Below are positions 26,109-34,738 of a stretch of DNA of 49,345 nt, piece by piece. The position numbers were made by a program, and so were the translations under genes. The stretch is from NCBI GenBank assembly GCA_045599035.1, contig JAZRVI010000028.1, positions 1 to 49,345 of the forward strand. The letters are read 5' to 3'. Source of the stretch: CATZDY01 sp045599035. Its GTDB lineage: Bacteria; Bacillota; Desulfotomaculia; Desulfotomaculales; Desulfocucumaceae. The number at the start of each line of letters is the position of its first letter. The first letter of the stretch is position 1. The notes beneath the pieces are model-generated. The model was not told where the DNA came from and did no database searches. It saw nothing but the letters and a program-made list of their open reading frames with translations.

Positions 26109-26654
26109 ATGTATTGGGAAAACAAAGGTTTGAAAAATACGGAGGCCACTTTACAAGCAGCCCTCCAAACCGCCCAGGAACGCAACATCCAATATTTAGT
26201 AGTTGCTACTTGCAGTGGAGAAACTGCCGCTAAATTATTGGGCAGCCCGGTTAAGGTAATTGCCGTAACCCATCATGCCGGTTTTTCTGAACCAGGAAAA
26301 TTGAGCATGACTCCAGAAATGCAAGAAAAACTGGAAGTAGGCGGAATCAAAGTTTTGCGAACCAGTCATTTGCTTTCCGGAGTGGAAAGAGCAGTTCGCA
26401 ATACTTTCGGCGGCATCTATCCAGCCGAAATCATGGCTCAAACCCTTAGAATGTTGGGACAAGGAGTCAAGGTCGGCGTAGAAATTGCTGGTATGGCTTT
26501 GGATGCCGGACTTATTCCAGCCGGAAAAGATATTATTGCCATTGGTGGTTCGGTCAAGGGAGCAGATACCGCTATCATTATCGAACCAGCTCATTCCAAT
26601 CACTTTTTTGAAACCAAAGTTAAAGAAATTATTTGCAAGCCACACAATATTTAA
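26109..26654 (+). CDS. Stand-alone pyruvate kinase C-terminal (alpha/beta) domain protein
   Basis: 181 residues from ATG 26109 with AAGGAGG upstream; an earlier in-frame start at 26022 is not needed. Starts MYWENKGLKNTEATLQAAL and shows VVATCSGETAAKLLG, VIAVTHHAGFSEPG, KVLRTSHLLSGVERAVR and IAIGGSVKGADTAIII. This is the pyruvate kinase regulatory-domain fold found alone in many anaerobes; it may sense a small molecule. Not an active kinase because the barrel is absent. Confidence 0.8.
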   Translation: MYWENKGLKNTEATLQAALQTAQERNIQYLVVATCSGETAAKLLGSPVKVIAVTHHAGFSEPGKLSMTPEMQEKLEVGGIKVLRTSHLLSGVERAVRNTFGGIYPAEIMAQTLRMLGQGVKVGVEIAGMALDAGLIPAGKDIIAIGGSVKGADTAIIIEPAHSNHFFETKVKEIICKPHNI

Positions 26655-26710
26655 ATCATTTAAATCAATTCTGGCCATTCTGGATGAACAGCTTACTTCA
26701 GAATGGCTAT

Positions 26711-27421
26711 TTAATTAAGCTCCCGCTGTCGCAGACAATTAATGACACATTGGCCACAAAAAGCTTCTCCATAAAGCCGCCTATTTTGTTCCAAATGCTT
26801 CATACAGCGTTCCACATCTATATGCAAAGTATTTTCTTGTTCTCTGACCCATTCCCGATCCTGAATGGCTCTTGCCGGACAAGCATCCACACATTTGCGA
26901 CATTTTCCGCATTGTCCTTTATGGTAAGGCTGAGATGTTACTCGCAAAGGAGCATTAGTTAAAACAGTTGCCCATCCCAGGCAAGGCCCATATTTTTTAT
27001 TAATTAAAAGGCCATTTTTGCCAATCCAGCCCAAACCAGAACAGGTAGCGGCTGTTTTGTGGGGAAATAAGGGAAAAAGCCTGGAGGCCAAATGATTGTC
27101 CATTTTATCAGAATCCGGAGGAATAGCAAAAGCCCGATAATTTTTTCGCCGTAAAAACCGGACTAAAAGTTTCTGAGCCGATTCTAATTTATAATCAATA
27201 GAAGATTGTTGATAATGGTAATAATTAACTCCCTGGCAATTGCGTAAAATATCTTCATTATGTACAGCTAAAGAAATGGCTATTGGCATTTGAGCCAATT
27301 CTTCCGCCAAACCAATATGCACATCTCCGACTCCAAAGAGATCTACTCCGGCTTGTTTTGCCAAAGATTCCAATAAGTCAGTTAATTCTGTTTCAAAATC
27401 ATCCTTAAAATTTTTCCTCAT
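26711..27421 (-). CDS. QueG-like iron-sulfur protein (short epoxyqueuosine reductase homologue)
   Basis: 236 residues. The central part has HKTAATCSGLGWIGKNGLLIN, LGWATVLTNAPL and then a ferredoxin-type cluster CGKCRKCVDACPARAI; a second set of cysteines (C in ERCMKH, CGQCVINC) could bind a second 4Fe-4S cluster. QueG proteins are about 380 residues with a HEAT-like C-terminus that is absent here. QueG and reductive dehalogenases share this corrinoid-dependent fold, so a corrinoid-linked redox role is possible. It is the last minus-strand gene of the methyltransferase region but is separated from it by a terminator. Confidence 0.7.
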   Translation of the reverse strand: MRKNFKDDFETELTDLLESLAKQAGVDLFGVGDVHIGLAEELAQMPIAISLAVHNEDILRNCQGVNYYHYQQSSIDYKLESAQKLLVRFLRRKNYRAFAIPPDSDKMDNHLASRLFPLFPHKTAATCSGLGWIGKNGLLINKKYGPCLGWATVLTNAPLRVTSQPYHKGQCGKCRKCVDACPARAIQDREWVREQENTLHIDVERCMKHLEQNRRLYGEAFCGQCVINCLRQRELN

Positions 27422-27524
27422 CTTTCAAGACAGCTACAATAAGCCTGGTTCCATCGCAAACCCTAGCTGAACTGCAACTTTCTCCTTTTATTTTTCAAAA
27501 CTTTTCAAAACCTTGGATAAAGAG

Positions 27525-27592
27525 AAAAAACCTGATGATATGGAGTTTTTGATCAGCTTCACTGGGAACCAAAAACCCCATATCCAGGTTTT
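27525..27592 (-). terminator. Large terminator ending the methyltransferase operon
   Basis: Long imperfect hairpin: AACCTG, ATATGG and TTTTTG on one arm match CAAAAA, CCATAT and CAGGTT on the other (27530-27592). On the minus strand it is followed by TTTTTTCTC. It stands just after the UroD-fold gene at 27621. Confidence 0.7.
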
Positions 27593-27620
27593 ATATAATA
27601 ACCTGCTTACTTCAGGCTAT

Positions 27621-28679
27621 TTATTTTTTTCTTTTCCAGTTGGTGGCACCGTAAGTTTTGCAGGTTTCAACCATGGCTTTCATGTTGGCCACCGGAGCAG
27701 TAGGCCAAATGTCGCAGCCAGGCCATACAGCGTCTACGCCGTCATCAATACATTTTTTGGTAGCAGCTTCAACTTGTTCCGGAGCAGCATTAACCAGGAT
27801 ATTGAAAGCATCCAAAGCACCAAATACCAGGGGATCCCAACCCAAATCTTCACGGACTTTAGCCATGTCAGTTTTGGTTTCAATAGCAATGGCATCAGCA
27901 CCGCAGTCAGCCATTTGTTTGATAACCAGGTTAACACCACCGCAGATGTGCAGAATATTGGGGATTCCAGCAGCTTTCAGAGCATCAAAGATCTTTTTCA
28001 GATGCGGAACGATAACTTTCTGGAAGCTCTTGGGGCTTAAAATGTCACTGGTAGCACCCATTTCACGAACACAGATGTAATCAGCACCAGCGGCAACATA
28101 AGCTTTGCAGATTTCGATCAAAGCATCTGCCAATTGATCCAACAGAGCATTTAATTCTTTGGTTTTCTTGAAGGTGATTTTGAACATATCGTCCAAAGAC
28201 ATGATCTGACCAGCCAGGGTATAGGGTCCTAAGACATAGGAACCAACCGGGAATTCAGCTCCAACTCTTTCTTTCATCATGCCAAGAGCTTCGCAAACTA
28301 CCGGAATACGACCTTTTTTCAGCAGGTCAGTAGTATCCAATTTAAATCCTTCCAGTTCATTCATGGGATCATTGAGAATCTTGGATTTAATGGTAGGATA
28401 GAGCAATTGGGAAACATCTTCGTAAGCATTCATTTCACAGCCCAGAGCTTCGGCTTCTACGCAGAAGTCAAAGGGAGCCAAGGCACATTCATAGCCGGTC
28501 AGTTCAACAGTTGCACAAGCAACATCGGACATTTTTTTGGCATCACTGTGAACGGTAGCAAATTTATAACCATATTGGTCTAAACCAGCAGTCAAAGCAG
28601 CACCCATACCGGTATAACATGGAACCCGATCAATTTCTTCGCCTTTGAGCTGTTTAATGATTCTTTCTTTTGCATTCAT
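27621..28679 (-). CDS. UroD-fold corrinoid methyltransferase (MtaA/MtbA-like), copy 1
   Basis: 352 residues of the uroporphyrinogen decarboxylase superfamily. The zinc motif of methyl-corrinoid methyltransferases is intact: His244-x-Cys246, then Cys322 (LHICGG ... WPGCD), which true decarboxylases lack. Also SYVLGPYTLAG, CVREMGATSDILSPKSF. In methanogens MtaA/MtbA move methyl from corrinoid protein to coenzyme M; bacterial relatives include enzymes acting on methoxy or methylamine substrates. Last gene of a run with an MtrH-like protein, a reductive activator and a corrinoid protein, so it probably works with that corrinoid protein. Whether it takes methyl from a substrate or gives it to an acceptor is open. 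Confidence 0.85.
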   Translation of the reverse strand: MNAKERIIKQLKGEEIDRVPCYTGMGAALTAGLDQYGYKFATVHSDAKKMSDVACATVELTGYECALAPFDFCVEAEALGCEMNAYEDVSQLLYPTIKSKILNDPMNELEGFKLDTTDLLKKGRIPVVCEALGMMKERVGAEFPVGSYVLGPYTLAGQIMSLDDMFKITFKKTKELNALLDQLADALIEICKAYVAAGADYICVREMGATSDILSPKSFQKVIVPHLKKIFDALKAAGIPNILHICGGVNLVIKQMADCGADAIAIETKTDMAKVREDLGWDPLVFGALDAFNILVNAAPEQVEAATKKCIDDGVDAVWPGCDIWPTAPVANMKAMVETCKTYGATNWKRKK

Positions 28680-28740
28680 AATAAGAATATTTCCTCCTTA
28701 AAATTAGAGTCAAAGGAGCAACCTTTAACAAAAATATTGC

Positions 28741-29676
28741 TTACAGTTTTTCTGCAAAGTCACCGAATAATTTCCAAATGGGATGGTTTTTATTCTGGGT
28801 TACTTTGTTGTCGTTTTCATAGTAGGACATGGTAGCCAACATGGAAGCACCAGCAGCAATAGCAGGCATAATCTTCGGCAGGTTGACAATCGGGCCGGTG
28901 AACATCAAATCGCTCCACAGCATACCAGCGATGGACTGAGCAGCACCGTTGATAGCGGTAAATCCGTCACTACCCCACATATCTCTGGCATCTTTCCACA
29001 TATAAGTACCATTGGAAGAAGCAACGCCGCAGGGATAACCAAATTCTTCTTTGATTAAACGGTTGGCAACGCAGCTTAAAGCCATGGAGGGTAAATTCAT
29101 AACAGCGGTATCAACCAAAATGCTTTCAAAATTATCTTCGCCGATTAATTCCAGCATTTTTTTCATGCCTTTTACCCGACCCATCGGAGTGGGATCAGTT
29201 TCATCATAAACCTGGATAACAATATGTTTGATAGCCATTTCTTTCAATTTGGCAACCTGAGCCGGAATATCAGGATCCCAAGGGGTAATGCTGTTATACA
29301 GAACCCGATCCTGGATTCCCAGATCTGCTACATACTGAGCAGCTTCCAAACGAGGCTGTTCCATCCACATATCAATACCAAAAGGTTTTTCGGTGATTTC
29401 CAGCATGAAATCAATGTAAGCTTTCATTTCGTCAGCACTGGTAGCAACCAGAGCTACTAAAGCCGGAACGCCAGTCTGTTCCATCAATTCTTCTTGTCTC
29501 AAAACATAATCTCTGGCTTTTTCCCGGTTAAATTCCCGATCTTTTCTGCTTCCCAACAATTTGTCGCCTTTGTGGAACATGGAAGAAATGCAAAGCGGGG
29601 GGTTAATGCCAGGCTGTCCGCCGATCAGCAGATCGCCGATTTTAAATACTTTTTGTTCGGTTTTCAATGTGAACAT
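28741..29676 (-). CDS. MtrH-like methyl-corrinoid:tetrahydrofolate methyltransferase
   Basis: 311 residues, TIM-barrel pterin methyltransferase related to subunit H of tetrahydromethanopterin S-methyltransferase. Features: IGGQPGINPPLCISSMFH near the start, PALVALVATSADEM, FGIDMWMEQPRLEAAQYV, ILVDTAVMNLPSMALSC and GVASSNGTYMWKD. In acetogens and other bacteria such stand-alone proteins pass methyl from a corrinoid protein to tetrahydrofolate, feeding the Wood-Ljungdahl methyl branch. Downstream of the reductive activator (161-base gap) and upstream of UroD-fold copy 1 (61-base gap). Confidence 0.88.
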   Translation of the reverse strand: MFTLKTEQKVFKIGDLLIGGQPGINPPLCISSMFHKGDKLLGSRKDREFNREKARDYVLRQEELMEQTGVPALVALVATSADEMKAYIDFMLEITEKPFGIDMWMEQPRLEAAQYVADLGIQDRVLYNSITPWDPDIPAQVAKLKEMAIKHIVIQVYDETDPTPMGRVKGMKKMLELIGEDNFESILVDTAVMNLPSMALSCVANRLIKEEFGYPCGVASSNGTYMWKDARDMWGSDGFTAINGAAQSIAGMLWSDLMFTGPIVNLPKIMPAIAAGASMLATMSYYENDNKVTQNKNHPIWKLFGDFAEKL

Positions 29677-29837
29677 GAATATATCACCTTTCTATTTCTA
29701 GTTAAGACACTGCCGCTTAAAACTCAAGAGCTTTAAAACGGCAGCATCAGCCAGGCACAGCTTTATAAAAGCAAATGATTTTTTATCAGCACAAATTTAA
29801 TTTTTTATGCGAGAAAAAATCATCGCTTTTTAAAACC

Positions 29838-31799
29838 TTATTTTACTTTTTTAACTACGATTTTATCCAAGATATGTTGAATGTGCGGGAATGGATCTTT
29901 GGCATGGGGGAACCACATGGCTTTAGCAAACTCATCCTGGAAGCCAGGTTCTACAGCAGTTTCAATGAATTCGATATTTTCAGCAATCCATTGTGCTTCT
30001 TCCCGTTTATTTACGTCCAACAGAGCCAGTTTAGCACCGTCACCGGCAGCATTACCAACAGCTTCAACTTTTTCAAGATCGCAATCAGGAATCATGCCCA
30101 TCAGCATAGCACTTTCACGGTTAATGTAGGAACCGAAAGCACCAGCCAAAGTTACACGGTCAACATTGGTATCGCCGTATTTTTCGAGCAGATATTTAGC
30201 TCCAACATACAGAGCAGCTTTAGCCAGCTGAACAGCACGAACATCAGCCTGGGTTACGGTAATATCTTTACCAATGGAGGTTTCTTCTTTCCAGCACAGT
30301 ACATATTCGTACATTTTGCTGTCTGCCATTTGACGGATACGAGGAGAACCGCTCTTAGTATTGATCTTACCGGATCTTTCTACAACACCGGCTCTGAACA
30401 TTTCAGCAATTACATCAATGATACCGGAACCGCAAATACCTTTGGATTCAGGATTTTTATTTTCAGGGAACCAAACATCGCTGCCGATAACTTTATAGGT
30501 AGGAGCGAAATCATCGGGGCTGATTTTAATTTTTTCAATAGCTCCCGGAGCAGCCCGCATACCGAATTTAATCTGAGCACCTTCCAGAGCAGGACCAGTT
30601 GCACAAGAAGTACATAACATACGGTTTTTGTTACCAAGGTCAATTTCACCATTGGTTCCGATGTCAATCAGCAATCTTACTTCTTCATCCTGAACATAAG
30701 GAGCTTCAGCGATCAATACGGATACGTTGTCAGGGCCTACGAAACCAGCTTCAACCGGAAGAGTGTGCAAGAAGGAGGCGGGGTTAACTTTCACGCCCAT
30801 ATCTCTGGCTTTAATATCCAAGCTGGCTCTGGTACCGGCAGTAAACGGAGAACGGCCTACGAATTTAGGTTCGATACCCAAAGCAATGTGGTGCATAACG
30901 GTATTGAATACCAATACTACATCCACAATATCTTCAGCAGTCAAACCGATTTTTTCGGTCATTCTGGTAGCCAAGGTGTTTAAGCCGTCAACAATGGCTT
31001 CGCTCATCAGCTGTAAGCCATCTGCATTCATCATAGAATAGGTTACCCGGGAAAGAACATCTTCACCATAACGAACCTGAGGGTTCATCAAAGAGTCAAC
31101 GACTACGGTTTCACCGGTTACCATGTCGCACAGATAAGCAGCAACGGTGGTAGTACCAATATCAACGCCTAAACCATAATAGGTTTCCTGTTCGCCAGGC
31201 AGAACCCGAATGATTTCTTTATCCTGCCAAACATAGGCAGTTACTTTCCAGTCGCCTTTACGAATCTGTCTGGGCAGAGTACGCAAACAATTCAGATCAC
31301 AGGTCAAGCCCAAAGGAAGACCATATTCTTCATGCAAAACATCATTCAAACGCTGCAGGTCGCCTCTGTAGTCTTCCAGAGTAGCTTCCGGCAAGGTTAC
31401 ATAATACTTTTTAACTGCGGGACGAACTGCGAAAGTTCTTTCTGCACCAGTTTCCAGAACAACCTGCTGAGCTCCCCGGCTTTCTTCCGGCACGAATACC
31501 AAAATGTCACCTTTAATAGTAGCCATACAAGCCATTCTATAGTTTTTAGCTAATTGTTCTTCAGTAAAGAAATTCTTTTCCTGTTCAGCAATATCGGAGA
31601 GGTTTTCTTTTTTGGAGGTAATACCAAATTTATCGAAAATACCTTCTTCAATTTTGATAACACATTTGCCGCAAACGCCAGCACCGCCGCACAGGTTTTC
31701 AATATCAACCCCTAATTCACGGGCTGCTTCTAATAAGCTTTTACCTTCATCAACCATACCACGACGTCCGGACGGCTGAAAAATTACCTGATACTGCAT
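29838..31799 (-). CDS. Reductive activator of corrinoid proteins (RACE/RamA-like)
   Basis: 653 residues. N-terminal 2Fe-2S ferredoxin domain with Cys37, Cys43, Cys46 and Cys91 (CGGAGVCGKC ... RMAC), then a linker, and an ASKHA-type ATPase domain (YGLGVDIGTTTVAAYL near 205; LLIDIGTNGEIDLG near 380; GICGSGIIDVIAEMF; VTLAGAFGSYINRESA). It uses ATP to drive one-electron reduction of inactive Co(II) corrinoid to Co(I). Archaeal RamA instead carries C-terminal 4Fe-4S clusters, so this is the bacterial form. It is 27 bases downstream of a corrinoid protein gene and is the only activator in the window, so it may serve all three corrinoid proteins. Confidence 0.93.
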   Translation of the reverse strand: MQYQVIFQPSGRRGMVDEGKSLLEAARELGVDIENLCGGAGVCGKCVIKIEEGIFDKFGITSKKENLSDIAEQEKNFFTEEQLAKNYRMACMATIKGDILVFVPEESRGAQQVVLETGAERTFAVRPAVKKYYVTLPEATLEDYRGDLQRLNDVLHEEYGLPLGLTCDLNCLRTLPRQIRKGDWKVTAYVWQDKEIIRVLPGEQETYYGLGVDIGTTTVAAYLCDMVTGETVVVDSLMNPQVRYGEDVLSRVTYSMMNADGLQLMSEAIVDGLNTLATRMTEKIGLTAEDIVDVVLVFNTVMHHIALGIEPKFVGRSPFTAGTRASLDIKARDMGVKVNPASFLHTLPVEAGFVGPDNVSVLIAEAPYVQDEEVRLLIDIGTNGEIDLGNKNRMLCTSCATGPALEGAQIKFGMRAAPGAIEKIKISPDDFAPTYKVIGSDVWFPENKNPESKGICGSGIIDVIAEMFRAGVVERSGKINTKSGSPRIRQMADSKMYEYVLCWKEETSIGKDITVTQADVRAVQLAKAALYVGAKYLLEKYGDTNVDRVTLAGAFGSYINRESAMLMGMIPDCDLEKVEAVGNAAGDGAKLALLDVNKREEAQWIAENIEFIETAVEPGFQDEFAKAMWFPHAKDPFPHIQHILDKIVVKKVK

Positions 31800-31826
31800 T
31801 TACATTGTCCCCTTTTCAAATTAATC

Positions 31827-32480
31827 CTATAAGTCACGCAGAGAGCTAATCATATTGATAGCATCTTTCAGAGCATTGTTGGCATCTTTAGCATAACCAT
31901 CAGCACCCCATCTGCTGGCGATATCTTCGTTAACCGGAGCACCACCGATCATAATCTTAGCTTGGGGGTTTTTAGCTTTGATTTTTTCGATAACTTCCTG
32001 CATACCAACCATAGTGGTGGTCATCATAGCGGACAAGCAAACCAATTCGGAATCGGTTTTCAGTTGTTCTTCTACGAACTGATCGAGGGGAACATCACGA
32101 CCCAGATCGAATACATCAAAACCAGCGGCATCAAACATCATTTTAACAATGTTTTTACCAATGTCGTGTACGTCACCTTGAACAACGCCCATTACAACGG
32201 CACCTTTTTTGGTTTGGCCTTCTTTGCCCATGTGCGGTTTCAGAACATCCAGACCAGCATACAGAGCATCGGCACACATTAACATTTCAGGTACGAAATA
32301 TTCTTGTTCTTCATACAGACGGCCAACTTCAACCATACCTTCTACCAGACCTTCAAAAACGGCTTTCTGAGCATCCATGCCCATTTCCAGAGCTTCGTTG
32401 GCAGCTTCTACTACATCGTCTTCGTCAAAGTCTACTACGCCTTGTTTCAGTCTTTCTAAAATTTCTTGTTCGGTTGCCAT
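31827..32480 (-). CDS. Corrinoid-binding methyltransferase protein (MtaC/MtmC type), copy 3
   Basis: 217 residues. N-terminal four-helix cap domain (1-85), then the B12 Rossmann domain with lower-ligand motif DVHDIG (His105), LSAMMTTT (the S-x-L position) and IGGAP. Carries methyl on cobalt between the substrate methyltransferase and the acceptor enzyme. More divergent from copies 1 and 2 than they are from each other. A promoter and about 250-base structured leader precede it; the activator follows at 27 bases. Confidence 0.95.
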   Translation of the reverse strand: MATEQEILERLKQGVVDFDEDDVVEAANEALEMGMDAQKAVFEGLVEGMVEVGRLYEEQEYFVPEMLMCADALYAGLDVLKPHMGKEGQTKKGAVVMGVVQGDVHDIGKNIVKMMFDAAGFDVFDLGRDVPLDQFVEEQLKTDSELVCLSAMMTTTMVGMQEVIEKIKAKNPQAKIMIGGAPVNEDIASRWGADGYAKDANNALKDAINMISSLRDL

Positions 32481-32814
32481 TAGGTCAACGCCTCCTATTG
32501 TTTAATAAATTTAATTTTAGTGAAGCTGTTTGTGCTATAAAATTCAAACCCTGTTTTGCACAAGGCACCTTCCTCTTAAGCAATAACCAGAAACGGAGCC
32601 TCAAAGCACCAATCCGGCAATTTAAGCTTGGATAATCCAGCCTCAGTCTGCCTCAAAGGGGCAAGACAATTTTGTCAGGCAGCTTTGTAGATTTCACAAA
32701 AACACAAAACATCACAAAGAAACCTGCACACGCTTTTATTATATATTAATTTTTGCAAATTAGTCAATGCCTTTTAGGATCTTTCCCTTTTTTTTTCAAA
32801 AAATAATCGAAAAA
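32481..32814 (-). promoter_or_regulatory. Promoter and structured leader of corrinoid protein copy 3
   Basis: Minus-strand TTGACT (32762-32767), 18-base spacer and TATAAT (32738-32743) give a start near 32730 and a leader of about 250 bases. The leader has several nested pairings: CTGCCT with AGGCAG enclosing GACAA/TTGTC; TGGAT/ATCCA; and TTGTGC/GCACAA near the gene. No known riboswitch consensus (cobalamin, SAM, THF, glycine) was recognised by eye. The ribosome binding site is AGGAGGC. Confidence 0.5.
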
Positions 32815-33381
32815 TCAGGCAAAAAGCATGGACATAATCAGCATCTTTTCTTTGGGCGGCCATTCCATTTTAATGCCTACTTTTTGAGCCAATTCAGTAA
32901 TATCAATTCCCATAGCGGACGGACCCGGACGAGCTTTAAAGGGATGGCGGCAGGGTTCTCCGGGGGGAGTGCATTTTTCACACAAAGGACAGCCTCCGGC
33001 TCCCAGTCCCAAGGTTTTATCACAACCGGCACCAATTAAGGCGTTTTCCAACTGAGAAACAAGATCCAACATTTCACAATCCAGCTTTTTGCGAACGGCA
33101 ATTCGTTCCTGGTAATCCTCTGGTATATCCCGCATTGCAATTTCTTTCACGATAATAAAGCCAATTTTAAATTCCTGCATGGCTTCTCGGATCACGGCTA
33201 CTGGGGGCATATTGGGAGGACAAACCTTCCGAACGCCATAATTATGGCAAACCGGAACCTGACATTTGACCCTGACCCGCTCGCTCACCTTCAGCAGATC
33301 CATGGAGAAGGGGTATAACATCACATCTGAAGGCAATTCTTTTTCCAAAACCTTCTGTACTTCTTCGATGCTTAAAGACAT
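32815..33381 (-). CDS. DUF2284 Cys-rich metal-binding protein
   Basis: 188 residues with CQVPVCHNYGVRKVCPP in the first third and GGCPLCEKC followed by GEPCRHP near 130-145, the pattern of DUF2284, probably an iron-sulfur protein. Such genes often lie beside corrinoid methyltransferases in anaerobes; a role in electron supply or metal delivery is likely but unproven. Follows UroD-fold copy 2 by 75 bases on the same strand. RBS AAGGAGA. Confidence 0.8.
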   Translation of the reverse strand: MSLSIEEVQKVLEKELPSDVMLYPFSMDLLKVSERVRVKCQVPVCHNYGVRKVCPPNMPPVAVIREAMQEFKIGFIIVKEIAMRDIPEDYQERIAVRKKLDCEMLDLVSQLENALIGAGCDKTLGLGAGGCPLCEKCTPPGEPCRHPFKARPGPSAMGIDITELAQKVGIKMEWPPKEKMLIMSMLFA

Positions 33382-33456
33382 AAGACCATCTCCTTCCTGA
33401 AGAAATATTCTGTCCTAAATCAAATTATCCTTCCAACAACTGAAACTATTAACAAA

Positions 33457-34545
33457 TTATTTTTTTAACCATTCCTGATTAATTTTTCTCACCCAGGTTG
33501 ATTCTCCCAGCTCTCGCACCGCTTGGGTCATGGCCTGCATATTTTCGGTCAAAGCTCCCGGCCAAACATCACAGGAAGGCCAAACACTGTCTACTCCGCT
33601 TTCCATAATAGATCTGGTAACATCATAAACCAGCTCTTTGGGAGTGCTGGTCATTAAGGCAGCCACATCAATATTGCCGAATAACAAAGGCTTGGTGCCA
33701 ATTACTTCTCGATTAGCCGCAATGTCATTTTTCATTTCTACTGATAAAGCGGTGGCTCCACACTCCAGCATATCCCCAATGATATGATTGGCATTTCCGC
33801 AAATATGCAAAACCGTCGGGAAATCCAAAGCTTTAAAAATTTTCTGCAAAGCCGGCTTACAAATTTTCTGGAAGCTTTTGGGAGCAATCATATTGGTGGA
33901 ACCGGTCATTTCCCGAATACACAGATAATCAACCCCGGCAGCCCGATAGGATTTAGCCACCGCAATCAGACCATCGGCCAAATGATCCACAATTTCCACC
34001 AGCTCATCCTCATGTCTTTTAACCAATTTCAACAAAAGCCGCAAATCCATCATTTCTCCCAGCCAGGTTAAAGGACCCAAAAGCCAGGCTCCCACCGGGA
34101 TCTCTTGTCCAACTTCTTTTTGTAAAAGAGTGATGGCCTCCCGCACCAGTGGAAAACGACCTCTTTCCGGCAGATCGGGCGGAAGTACAACTTTTTCCAA
34201 ATCCTCCGGAGCCTTAACCAAATGCCCAATTACTGGACGAATGGTGGGAAATAAAATTTCCCCCGGCTCGGCATCTTCATAAAAATTGGTTTCACACCCC
34301 ATAGCCTGGGATTCTATGCAAATATCAAAAGGCACCACTGCACATTCCGCCCCGTACAAACGAGAAGCTTCCGCTGCTACATCCGCCATTTTGCGGCTGT
34401 CCTGATGAATTTCATAAAATTTATAGCCAAAAGGCTTCAGACAATCCAGAGTAACCATGCTCATTCCGCTGAAGCAGGCCATACGGTCAGTTTCTTCCCC
34501 GGCAAATATTTTCATAATTCTGGTTTTAGAATTCATAGCAGTCAT
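33457..34545 (-). CDS. UroD-fold corrinoid methyltransferase, copy 2
   Basis: 362 residues, clearly related to copy 1 (shared start pattern with KTRIMKIFAGEETDRMACFSGMSM, CIREMTGSTNMIAPKSFQK, VWPSCDVWPG). Zinc ligands His247, Cys249 and Cys325 are present. It is downstream of the Trp-rich membrane protein and upstream of the DUF2284 gene. No corrinoid gene sits beside it in this operon, so it must use a corrinoid protein made from another unit in the region. Confidence 0.85.
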   Translation of the reverse strand: MTAMNSKTRIMKIFAGEETDRMACFSGMSMVTLDCLKPFGYKFYEIHQDSRKMADVAAEASRLYGAECAVVPFDICIESQAMGCETNFYEDAEPGEILFPTIRPVIGHLVKAPEDLEKVVLPPDLPERGRFPLVREAITLLQKEVGQEIPVGAWLLGPLTWLGEMMDLRLLLKLVKRHEDELVEIVDHLADGLIAVAKSYRAAGVDYLCIREMTGSTNMIAPKSFQKICKPALQKIFKALDFPTVLHICGNANHIIGDMLECGATALSVEMKNDIAANREVIGTKPLLFGNIDVAALMTSTPKELVYDVTRSIMESGVDSVWPSCDVWPGALTENMQAMTQAVRELGESTWVRKINQEWLKK

Positions 34546-34638
34546 TTTATTTCACCCTTTTCAATAGTAACAACTTTGCCATTCTGAACGAAACAAAGAA
34601 ATATTTCTTCACTTCGGTCAAAATGACCTGCTCAATTT

Positions 34639-34672
34639 ATAACGAGGGCATTTTTGCAAACACCCTCGTTAT
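34639..34672. terminator. Hairpin between membrane protein gene and UroD-fold copy 2
   Basis: Perfect ten-base stem ATAACGAGGG (34639-34648) / CCCTCGTTAT (34663-34672). The T-run (AGTTTTTC) is on the plus strand, while genes run minus, so it may act as an mRNA processing or stabilising hairpin rather than a terminator for this operon. Confidence 0.5.
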
Positions 34673-34738
34673 AGTTTTTCTTAACTTACAAATTTAAGCC
34701 AGCCTTATCCGATCTGCCAGCCAATTTCAGTCCAAATT

